In this document: positions 17,709 to 24,312 of the stretch, piece after piece
Layout of the letters: the number at the start of each line of letters is the position of its first letter
How positions within the stretch are numbered: the first letter of the stretch is position 1
Source: Nanobdellota archaeon
Lineage (GTDB): Archaea; Nanobdellota; Nanobdellia; Pacearchaeales; GW2011-AR1
DNA: 58,396 bases
Assembly (NCBI GenBank): GCA_030698805.1
Contig: JAUYMA010000008.1
Coordinates: 86,266-144,661, forward strand
Reading direction: 5' to 3'
Position numbers and translations under genes: made by a program
Notes under the pieces: model-generated
The model's database searches: none
Told to the model about the DNA's origin: nothing
Seen by the model: the letters and a program-made list of their open reading frames with translations, nothing else

Positions 17709-18608
17709 ATGGTAGAAAAGCTCTCTTTCGAAGACCAAATTTCAAGGAATAAAATGAAATCTTTTTTCTTAATGGCAATTATATTTGTCTTCTTTTTGAT
17801 AATAGGCTATATTGTGTCGATCATATTAAACCCGTCTTACTTCTTTATTATTATGATTTTATCAATTGTGATATCTCTAATTTATATTTGGGCAGGCTAT
17901 TATAACTCGGATAAAATAGCTTTAGCCTCTGTGAAAGCCAAGCCTGCTTCTCATACTGAACATAGGATGCTTTATCATACTGTGGAAAATATGGCCTTGG
18001 CCTCCGGGTTGCCTGTGCCTAGAGCGTATGTTATGGAATCGCAGGAGATCAATGCCTTTGCTTCTGGCCGAGATCCCCAGCATGCGGTGATATGTGTTAC
18101 AACTGGAGCTCTTTCAAAATTGAATAAAGAAGAACTAGAAGGAGTGATTGCTCATGAAATGGCCCATATTGCTAATTTTGATATAAGGTTTATGACTTTA
18201 ACTGCAGTCTTAGTTGGAATGATTGCTATTGCTGCAGAAGTATTTCTAAGAAGCTTATGGTTTGCAAATACGGATAGGGATAGCAGGGCAAATATTATCT
18301 TGATTGTCTTAGGAATATTATTTGCTATTCTTGCCCCTATATTAGCACAATTAGTTTCTTTGGCCATCTCCAGAAGAAGAGAATACGTTGCAGACGCTAC
18401 GGGGGCCAAATTCACTAGATACCCAAGAGGTTTGGCAAATGCTTTAAGAAAAATAAAAGCGGAACATGTACCTTATGCAGATACAAAAAAATATCCTAAA
18501 GCGGTAGCACCTTTGTTTATTTCTGATCCTTTCAAAAAGAAAGTTCAAAATTTATTTAGCACCCATCCCCCTGTTGATGAGAGAATCCGAAGATTAGATG
18601 CTATGTAA
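17709..18608 (+). CDS. htpX: Membrane zinc metalloprotease HtpX (M48)
   Basis: 299 residues. Two membrane segments near residues 18-62 precede the zinc-binding motif HEMAHIANFD (H149, E150, H153), followed by two further hydrophobic helices (LTAVLVGMIAIAAEVFL and ILIVLGILFAILAPILAQLV) and the third-ligand region SRRREYVADATGA. The C-terminal STHPPVDERIRRL is the family end signature. HtpX degrades damaged membrane proteins. The start at 17709 fits the TATA box. The gene's last 15 nt overlap a convergent gene for another small HExxH membrane protein. Confidence 0.92.
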   Translation: MVEKLSFEDQISRNKMKSFFLMAIIFVFFLIIGYIVSIILNPSYFFIIMILSIVISLIYIWAGYYNSDKIALASVKAKPASHTEHRMLYHTVENMALASGLPVPRAYVMESQEINAFASGRDPQHAVICVTTGALSKLNKEELEGVIAHEMAHIANFDIRFMTLTAVLVGMIAIAAEVFLRSLWFANTDRDSRANIILIVLGILFAILAPILAQLVSLAISRRREYVADATGAKFTRYPRGLANALRKIKAEHVPYADTKKYPKAVAPLFISDPFKKKVQNLFSTHPPVDERIRRLDAM

Positions 18609-18968
18609 GTTTCTAGTGAATGCTCCCTTAACTCCTCTAAAGACAACTTCTAGACAGATTACAAATAAAATAAGAACCGCAATTGTTATGGAATATGCTT
18701 TAAACTCAGTATATTGGCCGATTTTTCTTGCTTCAGCCTCTTCCCTTGACCCCTCTTCAACTTCAAAAGAGTAATAGGCGAGTCCATTATGAATTATTTG
18801 AGAAGGCTCTGTGGGAAGGGATAGAGCACATATTTGACTATTGCTAGCAACCTTTGAGAAATCCAGGGCATGAGAATATTCATGTAAAACCACTCCAAAA
18901 GCGATAGCTCCAAATAACCCAAAGAAAATTACTATCAAAAAAGACATCCCTTCCAATATTGCTTTCAT
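18594..18968 (-). CDS. Small membrane protein with HExxH motif (minimal zincin-like)
   Basis: 124 residues. An N-terminal hydrophobic helix runs straight into HEYSHALDF (H29, E30, H33), an HExxH zinc motif; a short soluble middle region (residues 40-90) and a C-terminal membrane helix near residues 92-112 follow. It is much shorter than any M48 or M50 protease and lacks an obvious third ligand, unless a D/E/H in the middle region serves. A TATA box at 18990-18997 is 26 nt before its ATG, so it is expressed on its own. It overlaps htpX tail-to-tail. Function unknown; a site-2-protease-like or inactive regulator role is speculation. Confidence 0.72.
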   Translation of the reverse strand: MKAILEGMSFLIVIFFGLFGAIAFGVVLHEYSHALDFSKVASNSQICALSLPTEPSQIIHNGLAYYSFEVEEGSREEAEARKIGQYTEFKAYSITIAVLILFVICLEVVFRGVKGAFTRNLHSI

Positions 18969-19025
18969 AAAAAAGCCATAATTAAGGATTATATAAACTT
19001 TATGTTTGTAACTACTCTTAAATTA

Positions 19026-19856
19026 CTATAATCTTATCCGATTGAGTTCTTCCAGCCTTTTATTTGCATCTAAGGATGAAGAGAATATCTTCCAGAAAAT
19101 TTTTGATAGCCATTCCGCCCATTCCTTATCCTTCATAGTATAATAGATAAACAATGCTTTTTCAAGCTCTTTTTTCTTTCCACTTGGTTGCTTGACTTCT
19201 TTCATTCTTATTAACTTGCCGTCGACTATCGCCGCCCTCAAGGGATGCTCAGCGTGGTGGATCTCAATGTAGTCTTTGCCATGCCTTAGATTTAAAGAAA
19301 GCATCCTTTCAACATTTTCCTTACCCACAATGTCTACCCGGCATAGTACTTTGACATTTACCCTTTTTTTAGCAAGCTCATTGAATACATCTATAAAATC
19401 GGCCCTTTTATTCTTAATATTAATAAAAGATAGATTGCCTGAGAAAAGAAGGAGCTGTTTCTGTGCACTTAGAAGAATGTTCCTAAATTCAGGCATATTA
19501 TCTACTTCATTATCTTTTACAATTGCCTCTTTTTTTTTCTCATCAATATATTGATAAATATCAAAAGGTGAAAATTCTTCTTTAACACGAGCCGCAAGAA
19601 TTTGCTTCTCAAGTCTTTCTTGAAAGATACTGTGGCTTACTTTGTCAACTGAAGACCAATAAACTATCTTAAGGGCCCCACGCGTGCCTCCTCTGAATAC
19701 TCGTGTAGAAATTGTCCCGAAGTTCTTTTCAATCTCCTCAACGTATCTGTCGGCCGTCCTCCAGTTTTTTCCAATTGAAGAAGAGATTTCTTGTATGCTT
19801 CTAGGTTTTGCGTATACCAAATCTTCTATCTTCTTTATTACCTCTGTATTAAGCAT
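19026..19856 (-). CDS. TrmB-like regulator: HTH plus degenerate PLD-like domain
   Basis: 276 residues. Residues 1-60 form a winged HTH (IKKIEDLVYAKPRSIQEISS, then NWRTADRYVEEIEKNFG). After a linker, residues 130-260 (LLSAQKQLLLFSGNLSFINI, then NVKVLCRVD and HPLRAAIVDGKLIRM) look like the PLD-like sensor domain of TrmB-type regulators, without the catalytic HKD residues (HPLRAAIVD in place of HxK). It stands divergent from the nucleotide operon at 19962, and a 12-bp direct repeat lies between them, so it is the likely local regulator. A TATA-like run at 19876-19886 precedes its ATG. Confidence 0.75.
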   Translation of the reverse strand: MLNTEVIKKIEDLVYAKPRSIQEISSSIGKNWRTADRYVEEIEKNFGTISTRVFRGGTRGALKIVYWSSVDKVSHSIFQERLEKQILAARVKEEFSPFDIYQYIDEKKKEAIVKDNEVDNMPEFRNILLSAQKQLLLFSGNLSFINIKNKRADFIDVFNELAKKRVNVKVLCRVDIVGKENVERMLSLNLRHGKDYIEIHHAEHPLRAAIVDGKLIRMKEVKQPSGKKKELEKALFIYYTMKDKEWAEWLSKIFWKIFSSSLDANKRLEELNRIRL

Positions 19857-19897
19857 ACCTTCAAGAGGTTTTGCCCATATTTAATTCTTCTGCCTTT

Positions 19898-19953
19898 ATA
19901 CAACACTATGACTATTTTTTGGCTAAAAAAAGCTATGTCTAATACAACACTAT
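19898..19953. repeat. 12-bp direct repeat between regulator and nucleotide operon
   Basis: ATACAACACTAT occurs at 19898-19909 and 19942-19953, 44 bp apart start-to-start, in the divergent gap. The first copy overlaps a TTTATA box (19895-19900) reading rightward. The arrangement suits paired operator sites for the adjacent HTH protein. Confidence 0.5.
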
Positions 19954-19961
19954 AAGATATT

Positions 19962-20537
19962 ATGTTAAGAAAAATAATCCTGACTGGGACAACTTCTTCT
20001 GGGAAAAGCAGTGTGATTAAGCAAATGGAGGAAAGAGGATATTTAGTCCTGCCTGAAGTGGCTCGCGAAGTTATAAAGCAAAGAGCTGAGAACAAAATAA
20101 CTCCTGAGGAAATACTAATACGCCAATATGAAATGTCATTATTACAAATTTTGCAAGAGTCTAACTTAGAAAAAAAAGCTATTGGTTCGGAAGTATGCTT
20201 TCTAGATAGAAGCGTGGTAGACAACCTTGCCTATTGTTCTTTATATTTTAGTTACTATCCTTATGGAATTCAAGAGGTTGCTAAAAGTCGAAATTACTCT
20301 CGACAGGTATTCCTTTTTGACCCTTTACCTTTTGTACCTGATGGAGTGAGAATCGAAGATCCTGAAACTGTCATCAAGATCCATAATGAACTAATTGTCA
20401 CCTACACTCGCTTAGGATATTCTATTATCAGCGTCCCGGTAATAGGGTCATATGATGCCCAAGAGAGTATCAAAAAGCGTGCTGATTTCATTTTAGATCA
20501 TTGCGAAAAAATAAAGAGGGGGGACTATGGCCCATAA
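19962..20537 (+). CDS. P-loop NTPase, AAA_28/NadR-kinase-like
   Basis: 191 residues. Walker A is ILTGTTSSGKSSVIKQ near residues 7-17; the acidic segment VLPEVAREVIKQR and the strand VCFLDRSVVDNLAYC (Walker B-like with DR) match the AAA_28 group, which includes nucleoside/nicotinamide riboside kinase-like proteins. It opens the five-gene overlapping operon and overlaps the next start by 11 nt. The substrate is unknown; nucleotide or nucleoside phosphorylation fits the operon. A leader of about 38 nt would follow if the TATA at 19895-19900 is used. Confidence 0.78.
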   Translation: MLRKIILTGTTSSGKSSVIKQMEERGYLVLPEVAREVIKQRAENKITPEEILIRQYEMSLLQILQESNLEKKAIGSEVCFLDRSVVDNLAYCSLYFSYYPYGIQEVAKSRNYSRQVFLFDPLPFVPDGVRIEDPETVIKIHNELIVTYTRLGYSIISVPVIGSYDAQESIKKRADFILDHCEKIKRGDYGP

Positions 20538-21021
20538 TTTAAGGAAAGTTGTAATTGATGGTCCTGACTGTGCAGGTAAATCCACTTGCGTGGAACACCT
20601 AAAGAATACATTAAGATGGGATTCAAGATCCTTACATCATAAGGAGGGAGACCAATTTTCACGTTACTTGCAAGAATATGCTTCTGCAGATGATGTTGTT
20701 TTCGATAGATCTCATATTTCTGAGCAGGTATATAGTGCCTTATGGAGGGGGGGAGATCCTTTCGATGAAAAAGAGAGAGACATTTTGAATGAGGTTTTTC
20801 AATATAACTCTATTATAATCTTTGCCTGTCCCTCGCTAGAGCAGATGCAAGAAAGATACTCTAGGAGATCTTTTCAGCAACAAATAAGATATGATGAATT
20901 AAAAGACTCTCGAGATCTTTTTGTGGGGAAGATGGAAGAAATCCCTCACTTTCTCTATACTTCCTCAACCTATGAAGAATTAGATAAAATCATTCTGGAG
21001 GTATGCAAGAAACTAAAATGA
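20527..21021 (+). CDS. Thymidylate-kinase-like P-loop protein
   Basis: 164 residues. VVIDGPDCAGKSTCVEHL holds Walker A (residues 12-20) in the style of thymidylate and deoxynucleoside kinases. VVFDRSHISEQVYSALW corresponds to the DR(Y/H/S) strand that contacts substrate in this family, and MQERYSRRSFQQQIRYDEL contains the arginine-rich LID. It is shorter than Tmk (about 200). A GGGGGG-rich stretch lies before its ATG inside the upstream gene. The stop overlaps the next ATG (ATGA). Its place between nucleotide genes suggests a dedicated (deoxy)nucleoside or nucleotide kinase. Confidence 0.78.
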   Translation: MAHNLRKVVIDGPDCAGKSTCVEHLKNTLRWDSRSLHHKEGDQFSRYLQEYASADDVVFDRSHISEQVYSALWRGGDPFDEKERDILNEVFQYNSIIIFACPSLEQMQERYSRRSFQQQIRYDELKDSRDLFVGKMEEIPHFLYTSSTYEELDKIILEVCKKLK

Positions 21022-21473
21022 AATTTTATTTAGCAGGGCCTGTTGGCTATGGCCCAGAGGGCACTACTTGGAAGGATGATATTAAATGTATCTTAAGAAG
21101 TAAAGGGCATGAAGTTTACGATCCTATAGAAAATGATGGAAAATATCCTGATGTACTTAAAATGAACATTTTCAAGTTTGATCCTAAGAAATATTATAAA
21201 GAAATTCATCAGATAATGCAAGAAATATTCTTTGATGACTGTGATTATATCACAAATTGCAATTATCTAATCTGCTACTTTTCTGGTAGGTCTTATGGCA
21301 CAGTATCTGAACAGGGCATAGCTTATTACCTGAATAAATTTCTTCATAAGAATATTCAGACTATCTCCATATTTAGTGAAGAATTTTCTCCAGATGAGTG
21401 GGTCCTCTGCTGCTCAAACCATGTATTTTTCTCGAAAGAAGATGCTTTAGCTTTTCTTCAGGAGATAAAATGA
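21018..21473 (+). CDS. Nucleoside 2-deoxyribosyltransferase-like protein
   Basis: 151 residues from ATG 21018 (ATGA overlap). MKFYLAGPVGYGPEGTTWKD begins with the FLAGP-type strand of nucleoside deoxyribosyltransferase/DUF4406 proteins; HEVYDPIEND continues the phosphate/ribose pocket, DDCDYITNCNYLICYFSGRS is the D-x-D/aspartate strand, and SYGTVSEQGIAYYL contains the glutamate that acts as nucleophile in this fold (GT--E-G). Family members cleave or exchange the N-glycosidic bond of deoxynucleosides or 5'-monophosphates. Next start overlaps by 4 nt. Substrate unknown. Confidence 0.8.
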   Translation: MKFYLAGPVGYGPEGTTWKDDIKCILRSKGHEVYDPIENDGKYPDVLKMNIFKFDPKKYYKEIHQIMQEIFFDDCDYITNCNYLICYFSGRSYGTVSEQGIAYYLNKFLHKNIQTISIFSEEFSPDEWVLCCSNHVFFSKEDALAFLQEIK

Positions 21474-22213
21474 AATTATATGTTCTGCCCATAGAAAAAG
21501 TCTGTAACGCTCACTGTGCTTTTTGTATTACTGATTTTCGGCTTAATGCTTCTAAAGAAGTTTTATCCTTGGAGAGCTTGGTTAAGATTCTTGTCTCTCA
21601 GAAATTTTCCAAAATAGAGATAACTGGTGGGGGGGAGCCTACCCTTCATCCTGAAATTGATCAGATAATTACACTTTGTTCACAACAGGCTCCCACTCAA
21701 ATTTATACTAATGGCTCTCATCTAGATAAACTTGGCTCTCTAGATAACCTTCAAACTCTATGCGTGTCTATAGCCCATAACGAAATGGATAAAAATAGAA
21801 AGATAATGGGAATTAAACCCGATTTAGACTTTCTTAAGGAGGCTAATTGTAAAGTAAAATTCTCTCTTCTTCTTCATAAATCAGGCATCCATTCTATAGA
21901 AGAAGTGAGAGATTATCTTGGATGGGCTCAATCTTATGCTCAGGAAGTAGTTGTGCGCCAGTTATTTGAGCATGCATATGAGGGCAATATGGTAGGAGAA
22001 TTTGTTTCTTCAAAAAAAATTTTCAACGAACTTAATCCTCCTGAATACCATCTCACCCCTCATAGAAATCCGGTATTTTCTTATGAAGGCATAAAAGTAG
22101 AATTCGAATATCGATCCTGTGCATGTGAGACAGATAATCCTGTTCTTCATGCTGATGGTAGAATGCATCGAGGCTGGACTGAGGAGGTAATTAATGATTT
22201 TAACAGGATCTGA
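21470..22213 (+). CDS. Small radical SAM enzyme
   Basis: 247 residues from ATG 21470 (ATGA overlap). C12, C16 and C19 (VCNAHCAFC) form the 4Fe-4S cluster motif, and KIEITGGGEPTLHPEI is the SAM-binding GGE motif with its usual extension. A C-terminal pair of cysteines (YRSCACETDNP) is followed by LHADGRMHRGW, like the SPASM-adjacent tail but too short for a full second cluster domain. It lies inside a nucleotide operon, so it may modify a nucleotide or a nucleic-acid base radically. No named family is recognised beyond radical SAM. Confidence 0.85.
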   Translation: MKLYVLPIEKVCNAHCAFCITDFRLNASKEVLSLESLVKILVSQKFSKIEITGGGEPTLHPEIDQIITLCSQQAPTQIYTNGSHLDKLGSLDNLQTLCVSIAHNEMDKNRKIMGIKPDLDFLKEANCKVKFSLLLHKSGIHSIEEVRDYLGWAQSYAQEVVVRQLFEHAYEGNMVGEFVSSKKIFNELNPPEYHLTPHRNPVFSYEGIKVEFEYRSCACETDNPVLHADGRMHRGWTEEVINDFNRI

Positions 22214-22721
22214 AATAGAAAAGCAAGTTAAATTAAATAGAATTCATATTAACCCATTTATCCCAGAAAACCTGAATCCAAATAGTTATAATTTTAGATT
22301 AGGAAAAACATTTAAAATTTATAAGAACAAAGTTCTGGACTCTGCAAAAGAAAATTTCTATAAAGAAATAACTATACCTGAAACAGGTTTTATTTTAGAA
22401 CCTCATCAGCTTTATCTCGGCCACACTATAGAAGAGATGGGGTCTGACCACTATGTTCCCATTATGCAGGCAAGAAGCTCCATTGGAAGGCTGGGATTGT
22501 ATATCTATCTTAATTCTGGACTGGGAGACCTAGGATTTAAGAAACAATGGACATTAGAATTGCATTCCATACATAAGCTAAAGGTTTATCCAGGCATGAA
22601 GATAGGGCAGATGCTTTTTTGGGAGCCCAGAGGAAAAATAATTCTCTATCAGGGAAAATATAAAGACTCGAGGGGCCCTGAAGTAAGTCAGATTTGGAAA
22701 GACTTTGCTAGATTGGAATAA
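22194..22721 (+). CDS. dcd: dCTP deaminase/dUTPase-fold protein (Dcd-like)
   Basis: 175 residues. MILTGSEIEKQV is the Dcd N-terminus, LNPNSYNFRLGKTF the first conserved block, MQARSSIGRLGLYI the nucleotide-binding RSS-x-R block, and KKQWTLELHSIHKLKVYPGM contains the position of the catalytic glutamate of dCTP deaminase (the E in TLEL) before the PGM-IGQ block. The sequence favours a deaminase or bifunctional deaminase/dUTPase rather than a plain dUTPase. It overlaps the radical SAM gene by 20 nt and ends the operon, supplying or trimming a deoxynucleotide. Confidence 0.83.
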   Translation: MILTGSEIEKQVKLNRIHINPFIPENLNPNSYNFRLGKTFKIYKNKVLDSAKENFYKEITIPETGFILEPHQLYLGHTIEEMGSDHYVPIMQARSSIGRLGLYIYLNSGLGDLGFKKQWTLELHSIHKLKVYPGMKIGQMLFWEPRGKIILYQGKYKDSRGPEVSQIWKDFARLE

Positions 22722-22723
22722 AG

Positions 22724-22731
22724 TTTATATA
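22724..22731 (+). promoter_or_regulatory. TATA box of the 32-residue small gene
   Basis: TTTATATA right after the dcd stop, centred about 26 nt before ATG 22753. It is the main evidence for the small gene. Confidence 0.6.
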
Positions 22732-22752
22732 AAATTAGTTCCTTGGTAAAGT

Positions 22753-22851
22753 ATGGCGATCTTTACCGATTATTTGAATATAAACCCCAAGAGAAGAAAT
22801 TCTTCGTTAAGAGAATTGAAAATAACTGCCTTAATTGATCATACCATATAA
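22753..22851 (+). CDS. Candidate leaderless small protein, 32 residues
   Basis: 32 codons from ATG 22753 to TAA 22849-22851, opening MAIFTDYLN and containing NPKRRNSSLRELKITALID. The spacing to a strong TATA box is that seen for well-supported leaderless genes in this window. The product is basic in the middle with alternating hydrophobic residues and no membrane helix. No family is recognised. The next gene has its own TATA box at about 22862-22872, which overlaps the tail of this frame region, so the transcript could be short or non-coding. Confidence 0.45.
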   Translation: MAIFTDYLNINPKRRNSSLRELKITALIDHTI

Positions 22852-22891
22852 CCATCATTATCTTTTTATATCTAATTTTACAACTAATTTC

Positions 22892-23560
22892 ATGGAGTAT
22901 CGGCTTAAAATAATGGCTATAGATCAGCCTACTCTGGAAACAAAGAGACTTATAGCAGTTAAGCCGAGGGACTTTAAATTTATCCCTGGTCGAGCAGTTA
23001 ATGTTTCTCTTCCAAAAGCAGGTTTTGAAAACAATAGCAGAGCTATCACGATAACTTCCCCTAATAGCGATTATTATTTTGAGTTTATTTTTAAAGAATC
23101 TAGAAGGGACAGATTCAATGAGGCCCTGAACAACTTAAAACCTGGAGATGAAATAGTAGTATCTGATATGTTGGGCAATCTAGAATATAAAGGAAAAGGG
23201 GTATTTATCGCTCATGAAACAGGAATTTTGCCTTTTATATCGATATTGAGAGAATTGAAGCAAGATGATGTAATAAATGGAAATATGCTTATATATTCTG
23301 CCAAAACTAGATCTGACCTCATATTGGAGAGGGAACTAAAACACCTTTTTGGAGGAAAAAATATATTTTTCTTATTGTCTCGACAGAAAACTGATGGATA
23401 CTTGAACAAGAGCACTGATAAAGATTTGCTGAAAGAAAAAGTAAGCAATTTTAATCAAGAATTTTACATTGCTGGGCCTGAGAACTTTATTAATGAAATT
23501 AAGACTATTCTAGTTGAGTTGGGAGCTACTTCTATAAATGTGGAGATTGTTGAACCATAA
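22892..23560 (+). CDS. Ferredoxin-NADP reductase-like flavoprotein
   Basis: 222 residues from ATG 22892, 26 nt after a TTTTTATA box. KFIPGRAVNVSLPKAGFENN, then RAITITSPN, form the FAD-binding domain (the RxYS-like motif appears as RAIT), EFIFKESRRDRFNEALNN and LKPGDEIVVSDMLGNL follow as in FNR/HcpC proteins, GVFIAHETGILPFISILREL is the NAD(P)-binding GTGIxP motif with AHET in place of GGTG, and FYIAGPENFINEI ends the domain. No iron-sulfur domain is fused. It would pass electrons between NAD(P)H and a ferredoxin or flavodoxin; the operon radical SAM enzyme upstream would need such reduction, which is only a suggestion. Confidence 0.83.
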   Translation: MEYRLKIMAIDQPTLETKRLIAVKPRDFKFIPGRAVNVSLPKAGFENNSRAITITSPNSDYYFEFIFKESRRDRFNEALNNLKPGDEIVVSDMLGNLEYKGKGVFIAHETGILPFISILRELKQDDVINGNMLIYSAKTRSDLILERELKHLFGGKNIFFLLSRQKTDGYLNKSTDKDLLKEKVSNFNQEFYIAGPENFINEIKTILVELGATSINVEIVEP

Positions 23561-23591
23561 AACTTAAGAATTAATGTAAGATAAAATTTCT

Positions 23592-23873
23592 ATGTCTCTA
23601 GCAGTAAAAATTTTAGGAGGGATCGACTTAGTATCGGCAATGGCTTTTCTGATGCTTGTATTTGGAATGCACCCCTTCTTACAGTTTACCCTATTTTGTG
23701 CAGGGCTTTTATTTCTGAAAGGCATGTTTGCCTTTACCGGAGACGTTTTAAGCTTTCTAGATCTTATCTCAGCAGCTTTGCTTATCTTGTCCATATTTTT
23801 TACTCTGCCCACCTTTCTACTTTGGACTCCTGCATTTCTCCTTCTGGCAAAGGGCTTTGTTAGCTTTCTATGA
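23592..23873 (+). CDS. Small hydrophobic membrane protein
   Basis: 93 residues made almost wholly of three to four membrane helices (AVKILGGIDLVSAMAFLML, then LQFTLFCAGLLFLKGMFAFT and ISAALLILSIFFTLP). No family recognised, though such YqhA/DUF-like four-helix proteins are common in DPANN archaea. The 3' end overlaps the convergent gene by 6 nt. Confidence 0.7.
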   Translation: MSLAVKILGGIDLVSAMAFLMLVFGMHPFLQFTLFCAGLLFLKGMFAFTGDVLSFLDLISAALLILSIFFTLPTFLLWTPAFLLLAKGFVSFL

Positions 23874-24311
23874 GGAAGAGATCTTTCTTAACCAATTAAA
23901 AAAGAAATATTCTCTTGTATAGAATCTGTCTTTCCTTACCATATCTAATATGTCTAGAAGAGAATGGAATACCATCCCTAGAAAAATATAAAATAAGAAT
24001 GGAAAAAATATACTTAAAAGGACTATGAATAAATGGAATTCTACGGTGTGGAATATATAGAACTCTCCTTTCTTACGGAGACCTTTCTTATAACTCTCTT
24101 GTTCTCTCTGCTGGAGACTTTTATAATAATCAAAGGCCTTGAATAAACTTAATTTTTTGGTGTGTAAGACTGCCTCAATATAATGGTCAAAATCAATCAA
24201 AAAAGAAGCTAAAAAGAGGAGTCCCAGGTAAAAAGGATTTATAGTGGGGATTATTGCCCAGATTACTAAGGTAAAAATAGCTCCATAAAAAATATGCCAC
24301 CTTGGAAGCAT
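23868..24311 (-). CDS. Membrane protein, YdjM/DUF457-like (putative metal-dependent hydrolase)
   Basis: 147 residues, four membrane helices. Histidine/aspartate motifs sit in or next to them: RWHIFYG at the start, FLIDFDHYIEAVLH near residue 42, FHTVEFHLF near residue 87 and FHSLLDILDMV near residue 115. This pattern (H, DxDH, HxxxH, HS--D) resembles the LexA-regulated YdjM/DUF457 membrane-bound hydrolase family. It is the gene after secD on the same strand, 1 nt from its stop, so it may be co-transcribed with secFD. Substrate unknown. Confidence 0.72.
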   Translation of the reverse strand: MLPRWHIFYGAIFTLVIWAIIPTINPFYLGLLFLASFLIDFDHYIEAVLHTKKLSLFKAFDYYKSLQQREQESYKKGLRKKGEFYIFHTVEFHLFIVLLSIFFPFLFYIFLGMVFHSLLDILDMVRKDRFYTREYFFFNWLRKISSS

Positions 24312-24312
24312 T

